Shown in pieces: positions 52,721-64,000 of a stretch of DNA of 64,000 nucleotides. The notes under the pieces were generated by a model. It was not told the origin of the DNA. It saw only the letters and a list, made by a program, of their open reading frames with translations, and searched no databases. The position numbers and the translations under genes are program-made. Source of the stretch: Taenia hydatigena. Lineage: Eukaryota; Platyhelminthes; Cestoda; Cyclophyllidea; Taeniidae. The stretch is taken from the NCBI GenBank assembly GCA_036345935.2, contig JADWOT020000002.1, forward strand, positions 5,569,756-5,633,755. Reading direction: 5' to 3'. Position 1 is the stretch's first letter. Every line of letters starts with the position of its first letter.

Positions 52721-55700
52721 ACATCGGACAACGCAGATCCAAGATTGCTGAAACACGTCAAGCATAAGTAGTATAAGGTTATAAAGTAGTGACGCATTTT
52801 ATTTGAGTTGACTAATAGTTGACTGGGTTCTCGTCATTTGGACTACAACGGGAGTTGTCCTGCTTAAAACGCCTTGTTTATTCTCAGGCTGCCATAAAAA
52901 CTCTGTGTTAACACATTTTCGCACAAGTTTAAGCTCTCAATTATGTTTGGAATCATGTGTACGGAAATAATTGCATGCGGAGAAGTGTTTTCAAAAATGA
53001 ACGGCACTTACAAAGATGGTCGGGAGCCAATTGCAAGAGCATTAGGATGACCCATCTGAATTGAGCGAAGCACACTGTGCATCTGTAGACATGCGTTTTA
53101 GTGAAGAGAATATAGAGCTGCGCTAAGCTCTGTAAATGAGACTGAGATAAATTAAACGGGTAAGCAAGGGTATCTTCCATATCTGCTGTCAGTATTATAT
53201 GTGGTTAATGGGCAGAGGAGCAGGGGTTGCGTGCAAAGTCAAAAACTTGTATTTTGCAGGCAAGTGATTCGAGCATATTTGAAAGATAAGAAGTTGTTCT
53301 TTAAGTTAGACTTGCCAATGCCTACCAATGCAAAATGCATGAGGCTAAAATAATAAGTTATGGGTTGGCTCATCAAGTAATCCAAAACCCATTATTGCTA
53401 AAGATTTTTCCGATCCTCCCGATTCCTCTACACCCATTAATCTATGGATGTTGCTTTACTAATTTTATTAATGAGAAATAGCAAGGAATAATTTAAAAAA
53501 TCGGTGGTCTACCTATAAAATATATGCCTACTCGTTGGCGTGTCCTTACCTTGGCGATTTTCAAAGATCGTAACTGATGAGCATATCGACGAGATCGCTT
53601 TAACAGCAGAAGAGCATTTATTGATCATTAGCAAATGCAGCAACGTGAGTTCACATAAGTGAAGTTCGCGACTGCGCTTTGGTCGAAAGGATGAAAACCC
53701 GACTAGTAAACCAAGGATTCGAAATTGACTGGCAAGATTATCGGCAATGCAAGCGCTACATTTCTAGCGTATCGAATGCAGCGCCCTCTTTAACCCAATG
53801 GGAAGAGGCTGGATGCAAAACTATGCTCGCCAGGGTGTGCGTAGTCAGAATCCAGTGTCAAGACTGATTGCTGTCAAGTTTGATGCAAATCTTGGTAAAG
53901 CTGGTCATCACATAGTGAAAAGGAGCGAGGGGAATTCACTATGCAAGGACTCCAATGTAGGAGAAACATGTTTGGTCCTTTCCAACGGTGACTTTACTCA
54001 AGTGAACTTTTAGCTTAGAAGTGCTGAGCAAAAGTTCACTAGGCTGGTTACGGTGAGAGGAGGAAGAGGTGGAGACGAAGGCGCTAGTCGTGGTTGTCTC
54101 GCCATCAGTGCTGGTGATGCTTCAAGTGAGGGTGATGGTGGTATGACTGGGAGACTTCCACATTGCTTGCTCCTGCAAAGACATCTGCGGAGAGGAAGTG
54201 TTCAAACCGCGGATATATAGTACAACCTCTGCAAGTGATAAGACACGTGAATCGGTGTAAAATCCGCATACGCGTGAGTAGACAGCATCCTGCCAACTGA
54301 CACCCTCGAAGGTGGTACTGTCTGTTGAAGCATAGAACGGTGGTGAGTCGGTGGACAATTGCACACTAATACATCACTTCTTAATGTGCAAGCAAATTAT
54401 TGATGAGTCAAAGTGAGTTGCTGGTCAGTCCGTCAAGAGCGGACAACGACCTTAGAATAGGAGAGATGACGCGAATTGCGAAGCAGTATGTAGTCGCAGC
54501 TGTGTGCGTGAGCGTGATATGTATTTGTAGATACAAAATAGAATCATTTAGAAGTACTTTTCAGAGTGCGTGGTGAGGTGGTGGACAAAAGGAAGCAAAC
54601 TTAAGGGTGGCTTCGTTGCCTCACTGAGCTTCTCGCCCCGTCATTTGAGGTCACTCCAGTACCGTTAAATTTGCTCATGGGTTAGAAGGGAGGATTAGGG
54701 AATAAGGCAGAGTAGAATGAAATAGAGAAACCGAAACCGGTACAGATGGTAATAAAGTAAGTAAAGGGGCAAACGGTTGCAGTCATTATGTGTTAGTGCT
54801 GAGTGATATGAGCTTCTATTTGTACACCAGACTTTCTGCATTTTGACGTACTGCTGCATTGAAACGTGTGCAAGTCCCCTCAGTCACCGCCATGATTTCA
54901 CTGTCCATTCATCCGCCTTCTCCATACGCTTCGAGCCTTATTTGCATCAACAAATACGATCGTGCGCATTGAGAGAGTTCTTCGCTATTAGGTCAGTATT
55001 CCTACGAATAAAGATGATGACGCGTGGTAACATACACACTCTCTCGGCTTCCCAGCGTGTCAGATGAAGTTAAATCGCCATAAATGAGTACTCAAGTTGG
55101 GATTAGGCATATTTTCGTTTGTATGCATTTTGATTGCTAAAGCGTTGGCTCGTAGGTGTTATTCTCACACAACCCACTGGTATGCAATGGCCAACCTCAT
55201 AAGTTGATCAGAAGAAGAAGCTCGAGGCAAGTTAGAGGCCATGTTTAGCCCTCGATGTGTGAAAAGGAGCTGCTTTTGACACTTGCCCTTGCGCTGTGGC
55301 AAAGTGGGCTGTCTCTTGAGCTGGGTTATAAGTCCTAATCCCTACTAAGTGCGCCACGTGTGTTACGCTCGTGTATTGTCATCTTTCGGCTTCAAGATAG
55401 CTCTAGAACGAGCCTGATCATGCACAAGCATAGCAACAATGCGTATTTGTAAAAACGTTACGCTCCTGCTGTTGTAAAATCCTTGTTAGATTGTTTTGTC
55501 AGCACAACTTATCAGGGTAAGCACAATTTAATTGGAATACGATTTTTAATTTAAGCAGTGCATATAGGAAGTGAGGGGAATGAACGTTGTTAAATCAACT
55601 GTAGGTGAGCGTTTTACGTACTTATTCACAAACTTAGTTGAGAATAATTAAAACGAATAATCTAACGAAACTGAAACAGACAAGATCATTCCATTGCTTG

Positions 55701-56879
55701 TGGCGCACTTGCATCCGGTGGGATAATGCAAAGGGAGAAATTGTTTGAGGTATCTGATGGTACATGCTGGCAGGTGCTCATGGTGAATATTTAAAAATCA
55801 CCATCAGGTGCACTCCCTAGGTTGGCAATTAAGCACTGAGGTTCCTTGAGCAGATGCTGCTATAATGTGCCGAATCAGAGACCATCTGCTCCTGGAGAAA
55901 TAATTCGACAAGCGAAATTGCATCTGTAGTCATTTAACTTGTTCAATGACAACCTGCTATCATTTCGCTTGTGATAGCTGAGATGTGATGTAGGTTTGGT
56001 ACAAAACCTTAGTGTCAGTAAGTCTGCGGACAGGCTTTCCCGCTTTCTTATGAGTGAGACAATCCTCCTGGTCAAGATCATCACCTTCACCTTTGAACCT
56101 TAAAAACGATCATTATCTGTGTCGACGATGAACTACTCGACTAGTATTCAGTGGGAATTTTGAATTGAGGCGACAGATTGTGATCGCCGAAAGTTAATGC
56201 AGCTGTCGAAAGCGTGTGTAGGTAAAGAGGTATAAGAATTTCTCAATCATGGATGATAGCTTCCATTTTACACTAACTTAACTTCGGTAAGGTCATTGGC
56301 AGAATTTTCAGTTTAAGGGCTGCCTATGATAAAAATGGACGTTAGCCACTTACTGAGTGGCAAGTGGCGATTTTGTTAAAATTTATGCCATGCGTTTCCT
56401 TGATCCAGTCAGAGCTATATAAGCCACCTAACTTGGAAAAAATCCGCGTCTATTACGAAACGTTGCTCGCACTTATTATATAAATTGCCCAAGTCTGAAT
56501 TCTGGGACCAGAACATGCCAACGTCGAAATGCTTACACAGCTTTTGTTTGGTTGAGCGCGCAAGGCTGATAAATGCAAAGCTCGCCTTGTCTGTTTCTGT
56601 GACTATAGTTACCCTATCGTCTTGGCTGAACCCATCCATTTTATCGTCTTCCGATTGACACACTTCCCGAAGCCCACTGCCATTCGATGTCTGCCCTAAT
56701 CGTGTGAGGCAATAATGTCCAGTGTCTCTGTTTTATCGCCACTCTTATTGCGTCTTTGTTCTCTGCTACGAATTCAATAGTTGTCAACGTTTATTGGCGT
56801 GGCAGGTGCCATACCAATTTCGAAGGACTAAATTGTGCTTATCTGGCAGTGCATAATCTCCGCTCACGAGGTTATTATT
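52721..56879. other. Intergenic, no gene recognised
   Basis: Beyond the right outer arm. The minus-strand frames in 54364-54105 have protein-like composition (FEGVSWQDAVYSRVCGFYTD) but no recognised domain. The plus-strand frames 53679-54013 overlap one another without support. Confidence 0.45.
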
Positions 56880-57480
56880 AGATATGACCCTAATGCACAC
56901 CTTGGAATGAACTGACCACATCAATGTTCGCAGTGAAATCCTGAGAATTTTGATGCTCAATTTTATTGACAGTAATGACTTGTGTCATGTTGCATTATAA
57001 AACCTCAAAATGGGCAACAACATGCTATTTTTACAACTCTGACCCTATTTCCCATGCTACATCCATTCAAATACGTTGTAAAATTTCTTATTTTTGACTC
57101 AATTTTCTAACGCTTTGATAGAAACCCACCCTTGCGTGTAGCAGCGATCAGGATAAAAACAACGGAAGTAGTAGTTGCAATATTCTTGCCAAACATTAAG
57201 CACGTATCTACTCGCAGAGCACATAGCCAAGTCTACATCTGTAGGTGATAAGCTGGGACATCTCATTGGAGAACTCTAAAAGCAAGCAAAAAGATTTTGG
57301 TTATCGTATTTGAAAATGCGTGTGTATATTTCATTAAAATACCTAGTGGTTTACAGATACACGCCCAATTGTCGGTAATGTGGCATTACTGTGGCATCGT
57401 CTAAGCTATCTACAATACCGATGTGGTATGACGTAACGCAATGCAATACGGTGTTCGCCTTATCGCATCTCTCTGGCGAC
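56880..57480 (+). repeat. Diverged direct repeat, copy 2
   Basis: Older copy of 52130-52720, described there. Similarity fades near 57480. Confidence 0.7.
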
Positions 57481-60400
57481 GCCCAATTAATTTTACATGG
57501 TCAGACCTTCTCCAAAAATTCTTTGCGATGTGTATATTTAAGATCTATGCACTGAGTGCTTTAACCTTACTGGTGATTATTTTAATGTAAAAAGGCAATA
57601 AATTGACATAGGCATTGCTAATACTTGCCGATTTCGCTCACAAAATTGTGGTTGTATGCGTTCCACTAAATGCATTGTGCCAAATGCCTGCAAAAACTTC
57701 CAACAAGCAGTCGAAGTACCGATGGAGCAAGCAACACAATCGCCATTTTTTCTCACTTTCTCACCTCCCCCCACCTATCTAATACCTCTCATTCTCCTTT
57801 CTGTTACACCGTCCTACTCTCCGATCTGCATTGTAGACTGCCAGTTGCTCTCGACCATCTAGAAATCGGTCTCATTCGAGAAAAGAATGTTAATAAAAGA
57901 TGATAAGGAGAGTGAAGGAAACATGAAAGGCGATTTCATGGAAGAATTGCCTGACGTTTAATTCCTGGTGTTCTCATTTCATCACCCCCTCATCATGCAC
58001 TCGAGTGTCCTTCAGCCAACGGAATGTAAAGAAGACCATTACAGTTTGCGCGTTTAAAAATTATCCATGAGGTTAATAAAGAGCTCATTCTTGGAGGTAT
58101 TCAAGCAATCCTAGCCCTCCTTTACTTTAGTTGTGAATTCGTATGCGCCGGCTTTTGCCCTCTTTTTTCACGGTCATACTCATATGCAGGAAGGACCTAA
58201 ATCTAGTGACCTTAAGTTATTACTACCATCTTGAAAAATTGTGGATGCAAATTTTGAACGCTTGTTCGTCAAAATGTGTGGCCACCATGCTTAATATGTA
58301 GTTAGGGCGAATGAATGAAGAGATGAGGTGATGGATGGTTGGATACCCAACAAGTGAATCGGTTGATTTCTGGTTAAGGCAAATGAAGTTCAGGCAGAAG
58401 GGTTTAGAATAAGGAGCACTGTAAAGCTGTAGCAAAGATATTGCTTAATTGTTAGCAAAGTAGGAGGTGAACATCTTAGCTGCACATCGACTGCGGTGGT
58501 CTGAGCATCTAGCCGGGGAATGGTGTGTGATTTTGAAGTGAATTTAGATGAATGAATGGGACGATTCGCACCAGTCATCGGCTTTGTGCGCAAATAAGAA
58601 GAGAGGTGATCCCAACGGCAATGGTGTCTCTCAGCAATTCTACTAAGTCCGGGATTTCGTTTCACTTTGTAGTGACTTTTGCTTTCCGCTACCACCGATG
58701 CAGCGTCCTGGTCTTTTCTAACGGGAAGACGAAGTCACAAGACTTTGACGGCATGTGCGCTGCTGACGTGTGTAAGGGATGGGTGACAACCGGTGTGGCT
58801 TGTCTGCCCTGTCGACAAGCGAAAGCACAAAGCTGGGAAGTTAATTAATATCCAATTGCAAAGAGGTCATTCCCTACTATCCTAAATATTCCAACACCAG
58901 AAATTTGATTGCCTTATGCCGAAGCGCGACCTCGCACACACTGTGCGACCAAGGATTCAAAGGCTTCTAACTTCAACCCTACTGGAAAGTCCTTAAATAT
59001 TTCTATCTAGTTTGAATGCCTCTTGACTGTGAAACACTCCCATCAATCATTGCTAGCAGCTCACTCTCCGACTGCCAACCGCTCATTTTCTCACCACCAT
59101 TTTACCTTTTTCCAGACGTAACAAGATGCTTGTACTTGTATATGAATTGAGAACCCCACCGTGGTTACTTTGCAAAGTGTGACAACCAACTGAGAAAGTG
59201 CTGTAAGCCGTTCGTGTGCTGCATAGCGGTAGTTAATATCAGCGAAAAGTGGCCAAAGATGCTTAAGCGGTTGATAAGTCGTAAGTTGTTTGTGCAGTAC
59301 GTGTAATATTGTTACAGCGTTCAAGGCCACCTCTTATTCGGCTCATTAAAACAAATCACACAGACGCGCTTGCATAAATTGCATGCTGCACACGCAGGGC
59401 TTTAATAAGGCTTTCATTTAAATTAGTACTATGTGGTTCTTTGAACGTGCCTTTGGGTGCCAAACGAGCAGATGTCTTCACATTAGAGGCTACGGAAATG
59501 TCATGCATCGAAGGAAGAAAATATTCTTTTTCTCTGGCGATAAACGCCATTCAAAGTGTGGTTTTCGATGTATGGGAAAAATCAGGAATTCGTAGGAAGT
59601 GTCGGTTGTGTTTACTTCTAACTTGTTAACATCACATATAGTCACAAGGAGCAGATAAAATGGTGGCTATTATCTATGCAGCAGCATATGTTCCCTCTTC
59701 GGCGCCAAGCATATCAGTCTCAATATCTCCGCTGATACGCCTAATGAGTGCATGGTTCATTAATAAGAGTAGAAAACTGCATACCTAACGATACCATCCG
59801 GAGACAAATTTAATTACGTTGCTGGCACACCCATTATTATCCAAAGCAAATAATGCTTCTTCAACCGCGCCTCATATCCAGTTTTGCGTTTTGCTTGGTT
59901 TTAACATTCGCTTCAGAATAGCTTCCTTGATTATTATTTGTGCAGTGAAGTTACGGTGAAAGCCCTCAACACTTGCGCACATTGGTTCTTCTGCCGCAAA
60001 AATACGCAAAACCTTTTAGTGATATTCGCATAACGATACTGAGCATGCTATGAGATCTTCTCTTAGTTCATATTGTACTCAAGGAGGCCGAAACGCCTGC
60101 GCCTTGTACCATTTGATGGTCCATATTAGGCGATTTGCTTTGGCACGTTGGTTCAATAAGTGTGAAGATGTTGTTTGATGACATCAGCACGCAACGCGGT
60201 CGCTGCCTACCTCCCGACAAGCGCGTTGCGTACCAATACTCTCCAGTCACTGGTTCCGTTTAATCTGATTGAAGGACATGGGGAAATCATCAAACAATCA
60301 CATCGCCAACTTCAGTCCAAATGGTTAAGTAGTAATAGAGTTCAGACTCCCACTGCGAAAAAAGAAATGTCACCACATGACTGGTTAAGTGGTATTCGTA

Positions 60401-61620
60401 TGAAACACTTTGACAAATCTTGTAAGCATCACACTCAACTTCGAAGCAAATGTCTTACCACTGCGGGACAACAGGGTGCAAACGAATGCATCTCGCATAT
60501 CTGATGAATGGCTCTGAGCTGATTCTCTCCCATGAATGGACGGCGTGGCCCCTTACACACGATATTTAAGAAATAAATGTCAAATCAAAAAATTACGCAT
60601 TTTCTTTGGCTGGAAACACCAATGCTTGCCAACTTTAGTGGTATAAGGTAGTCTAATTTTGCTGAAATAACCGTATTCGCGGTACTACGTATCCCTTCTT
60701 AGAGCTATTGGAATGACACAGAACCTGCATCTACTCTTACCGCCATCGCAGACAAAGTGGTTCATAAATGTCAGACCACAATAAAACCGCATAAATCAAG
60801 CACCACTGCTGTATTAGTTAAACTACTCAGTAGAGCTTGTGAGCAATCAAATTGCTACAGGACCTTTCGCCAGACATTTCCATTAAGTCAATGCGCGCAT
60901 TCGACTTCTACACATGCTGGCAATTCTGAGGGAGGAACTGAACAACTTGTGGCGTCCCTTCCATGGTGTCATGCATCCACGAGAAATGCTTCACCGCTAT
61001 CGGATCGAAAGCCAGAACAGAGGAGCGTTTACTGATCATTAGTCATTGGCATGTGGAAACTTGCATAGAACGCAATGTCGTGTCTTTCATGACCCATACA
61101 TTCGACTTAAATGTGTAATTACCTTAAAAACTCCATCTTTATGCATGGTCATTTTGATCACCAAGATAAGGCAGCGAAAAGACACTTTGAATCGAATCTA
61201 AATATACGGATGTGTGTAAATGTCTCAGCTTCTTTTGCTGAATACAAGGAATTTTACTTCTGCGAAATAATGGTCCCATTCATCTCTCCTTTAACTCAAT
61301 GCGAGCAGAGGATTAATGCTGTGCGATGGTGTGGGGACATCGGAAGAACTGTAGAGCAAATAGCGTGTGTGGTTTGGGGGTGACATCTCAGATGGCAGGC
61401 CGTTGGCAACAATCCTTTTAACAAAAGACACTGTAAATACTAGGAAGTCTATCCTTATTTAAGGAGCTTTCTTAGGTATTCAGTGAGCTTCAATATAAGG
61501 ATACATATTCCTGTTGGCGGGTTTGCTCAGAATTACAAAGCATTAACAAAGCGACTTAAAATGGGACTAATTAATCATTAATCAATAAAACAAGACTTAA
61601 CAAGACTAGCCCAACCAAGA
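57481..61620. other. Intergenic, no gene recognised
   Basis: Contains several plus-strand frames of 90-109 codons (58552-58848, 60175-60504, 60757-61035, 61111-61383). None has a recognisable domain, splice context or second copy, so none is called as a gene. Confidence 0.45.
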
Positions 61621-61624
61621 TTTG

Positions 61625-61765
61625 CGCAGGATTTCGTCTTTAGAAATGGCATGCATATACGTGAGCGGGGCAGAGGTTAACTCCGTACATGCTGATCCGA
61701 TGCCAACATTTCAACAAAGATGTGCTTATTAATGGCCTTAAAACGCAAGTGCATTTAATCAGCCA
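61625..61765 (+). repeat. Dispersed repeat pair B, copy 1
   Basis: Matches 63205-63345 on the same strand. Shared blocks include TGATCCGATGCCA, then TTTCA(A/C)CAAAGATGTG, then ATTAATGG / CTAATGA, and ACGCAAGTGC / ACGCAATTGC. The repeat begins near GTC(T/C)TxAxAAA. Type unknown. Confidence 0.7.
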
Positions 61766-62021
61766 TATTAATTTTGGATGGAAACTTCTGATTCTTAAAG
61801 TTAACTGCGAAATGTTTCATTTATTAGATGACAAGAATTCTCATCGGACCATACCAAGCCAGCGCTACCAAATTACCCAGCGTACGTGTTCAGCCTGTGT
61901 GAAAGGGCATAATATGTGAAATTGCATCAGAAGCAACTGCTCAATGCGACTGCAGGGAACACCACTTGCAAACCGCCACCTGTTGCGCAGCATGGGCATG
62001 TTGCATCGCAATAGATACATC

Positions 62022-62094
62022 GGCCCTCGGGTGGGCTCGAACAACCAATCTATCAGTTAACAGCCGAACGCACTAACGATTGTGGTGCGAAGAC
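62022..62094 (-). pseudogene. tRNA-Asn(GTT)-like pseudogene 1
   Basis: A 73-nt minus-strand sequence folds as a cloverleaf. The seven-pair acceptor (GTCTTCG with CGAGGGC, G-U allowed) is complete. The D stem pairs 3 of 4, the anticodon stem 4 of 5 and the T stem 4 of 5. The anticodon loop CTGTTAA carries GTT (62061-62059), and the T loop is TTCGAGC. Sequence around GTTAGTGCGTTCGGCTGTTAA is close to eukaryotic tRNA-Asn. Several stem mismatches and a diverged second copy suggest a pseudogene or tRNA-derived repeat rather than a working tRNA, though this copy could still fold. Confidence 0.6.
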
Positions 62095-62311
62095 CTACAC
62101 ACATTATCTGCCATGCCACCAAACTGGACACCGCATCGCATTGCAGCGCACTACCACCCACAGGCCTACTCTCGCCCCCATCTCCTACAGCCAGCACATC
62201 TTTCACCATCGTCACTACTCCACCATCTCCATCCCCGTTTCCAGCGCATTTGTGCACTCATGCCCAGTGGATGCCGGGTGCACGTGCTTGTGAAAGTGAT
62301 GATGAGGCGCG

Positions 62312-62332
62312 AGCAGCAGCAGCAACAGCAAT
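62312..62332 (+). repeat. Short CAG/CAA tract
   Basis: Imperfect GCAGCAGCAGCAACAGCAA microsatellite between the two tRNA-like copies. Confidence 0.7.
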
Positions 62333-62378
62333 AGTTAATTGATAGAGCTTTGCGTGCTACGCCGCAAAAATATGCCCT

Positions 62379-62452
62379 CGTCCTCGGATGGGCTCGAACC
62401 CTAAACCCTACAGTTAACTGTCGAATACGCTAACCAAATGCATCACTCAGGC
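62379..62452 (-). pseudogene. tRNA-Asn(GTT)-like pseudogene 2
   Basis: A 74-nt diverged copy, offset 358 bp from the first. The D stem pairs fully (ATGC with GCGT) and the loop CAGTTAA again shows GTT. The acceptor and anticodon stems have multiple mismatches, so it is almost certainly non-functional. Homology continues on the plus-strand right side of both copies (CCTACACA.AT.TCTGCCATGCCA), so the duplicated unit is larger than a tRNA. Confidence 0.55.
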
Positions 62453-62609
62453 CTACACATATCGTCTGCCATGCCAATAAACTAGGCACCGCACCTCAGT
62501 GCTTTGTACGTTGTCTTTATCATTGGGAATTAAAAAAGGGAATGGCATGCGTGTTGGGTGGGGAAGAATGGGGAATCCTTATGAGTGGAGAGAGAGCTTA
62601 CTGCAAGAC

Positions 62610-62765
62610 ATGTGCTGGCATGGCTTTACGCAGATGCACGTTCCTTTCTTCAGTGTCCTTAAGGTAGCACAATTTGCATATTTGGCCTAGGTGGAAGAGC
62701 ATTCACCATCTCTAGTCGCATTCATTACTCTGGTGCCAATTTCCCTTGCGCATGTTGAAAGAGAC
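62610..62765 (+). repeat. Dispersed repeat, copy 2
   Basis: Partner of 27440-27600. Contains GGCTTTACGCAGATGCACG, then TTCCTTTCTTCAGTG, TCCTTAAGGTAGCA and TTGCATATTTGGCCTAG. Confidence 0.6.
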
Positions 62766-63204
62766 GAGTAGGTGAATTATCTGGATTGCGGCCCAGCAGT
62801 CACCACGTATGCTGAAATGGCATGCATATTCGGATCCCGCGCAAGCGCCGTACCCTACCTGACCTTCCACATTCGTCGTCATTGAAAATATCTCGATCAA
62901 ATCCATTTCCACCCGTGCTGTAAATGTGAACTCGATGGCACTCAAATCAATGTATGCGTAAGAACTGGCGTATAGCAATTATTACCAATTTCAAAATATT
63001 TTTAAGCATTGAAAAATTCCTTACATGATTGGTTGGATTGCTTAACCAGCGCCTTCGTATTCCTTTTTAGGTCGGCCGCAAGCAATTTGTTGAGGGGCCG
63101 CATGAGTTGTCAAAACAGGATTACTACACATTTCGTCATCTTTAGTAATATGAATAGTAAAAGATGAAGAGCTACGTTAGCAAGACTAACTCCCCTAAAA
63201 TTGA

Positions 63205-63345
63205 AGTTGGTTTTGTCCTCAAAAACGCATGCTTATACATGAATCGGAAAGGGGTAAACTCCGTAGTGACTGATCCGATGCCAGCCTTTCACCAAAGATG
63301 TGTTTACTAATGATCTTACAGACGCAATTGCGTATCCGCCTTTAG
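63205..63345 (+). repeat. Dispersed repeat pair B, copy 2
   Basis: Partner of 61625-61765; shares TGATCCGATGCCA and CAAAGATGTG. The remaining sequence to the window end shows no gene. Confidence 0.7.
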
Positions 63346-64000
63346 AAGCGATGTAATGCGCTCTCCTAGTAGCGAACGTCCGCTGACCGCCAGTCACCAA
63401 GAGTGCATTTGTAAAGCATGCATTTCATAAAATAAAGCGCCACTTATAGGCTTTCAAGATCGAGGTCAATTTTACCAAAATTTCCATGCTACAACACTAA
63501 ACCATCGCACTCACGTAAGCCTAAAGGCCTAAGCTTGCATAACTTATAAAATGGGATTGTGATGTGAAAGCACGATTGAACTGATGTGAAGATTCTTTTG
63601 AATTACATTGGCAAGTCATGGAAAATACAAGGTCAATGAGGGGCATAAAAGGTATTCCAATGTAAAGCAGTGTAGTTCTTTAATCTCTCAGCCTTTTGCA
63701 AAATGATTGCACACTCTGTAAGTCACAATGCTGTGAATACTCAAAATTTCCTGTAATTTAATTTGGTTGCCTTTTCAAATAAAATTTGGGATTCCTTTGG
63801 AGAGGTCTTAAGTGTTGTCACCTTGATGTCTGCAGTAATAATCAATCAACATAACAGTAGATATGGCTACCAATAAAATTTTTCTGTTAGACACCCATTT
63901 TTCTACTCTCTTAAATTTTTTCTCTTGCTTTTAGCATTACATCGCTTTGTGAGAATGCTAGTGGCGTTAATAAAGCAAGCATTCGTTTTCGACTGTTGTT

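Noticed and set aside
1..64000. Search for reverse transcriptase, transposase or integrase motifs
   Set aside because: I saw no YxDD-type reverse transcriptase core, DDE cluster or long terminal repeats by eye; the repeats appear segmental rather than autonomous elements.
1..64000. CRISPR arrays, operons or bacterial signals
   Set aside because: None present; exon-intron genes and sparse coding point to a eukaryote.

Overview
The window looks like nuclear DNA of a parasitic flatworm, most likely a taeniid tapeworm (Taenia, Hydatigera or Echinococcus type). The main reason is a pair of genes with the layout of the taeniid oncosphere host-protective antigens (EG95 / TSOL18 / 45W-TSOL45 family). 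Each has a short signal-peptide exon, fibronectin type III (FN3) domains on phase 1-1 exons, and a short C-terminal exon. Introns with GT..AG borders, sparse coding and many decayed duplicates also fit a cestode subtelomeric-like or gene-family region. I see nothing bacterial: no operons, no CRISPR array.

The architecture is dominated by inverted duplications of different ages. (1) An outer inverted repeat: 1-6386 pairs with 45855-52680, around a loop of about 39.5 kb. It is a few percent diverged, and its left arm runs off the window edge. (2) An older inverted repeat: about 6510-11005 pairs with about 18310-23150. It is clearly diverged and carries a broken multi-exon gene of unknown function in each arm. 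(3) A very young palindrome: 27761-31653 pairs with 32798-36692, with a 1.1-kb spacer and almost no differences. Each of its arms carries one complete two-FN3 secreted antigen gene, so the two genes are divergently transcribed (start codons at 29938 on minus and 34513 on plus) under mirror-image TATA boxes. The inner ends of the arms lie within a degenerate tandem array with a period of about 135 bp, a plausible site for the event that made the palindrome.

Between these lie two related ankyrin-repeat gene remnants on the minus strand (14.17-16.20 kb and 42.85-43.92 kb), both disrupted, and one exon-like ORF with SAM-domain character (45.44-45.76 kb). The right end (52.7-64 kb) holds no gene I can identify. 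It does contain diverged repeats: a copy of the outer-arm end at 56.9-57.5 kb, two tRNA-Asn-like pseudogenes in a 358-bp-offset duplication at 62.0-62.5 kb, and two pairs of dispersed repeats.

In functional terms the only convincingly intact genes are the two FN3 antigen genes. The rest records repeated segmental inversion and duplication. All coordinates, splice sites and reading frames were read by eye. Percent identities are counted only where stated.
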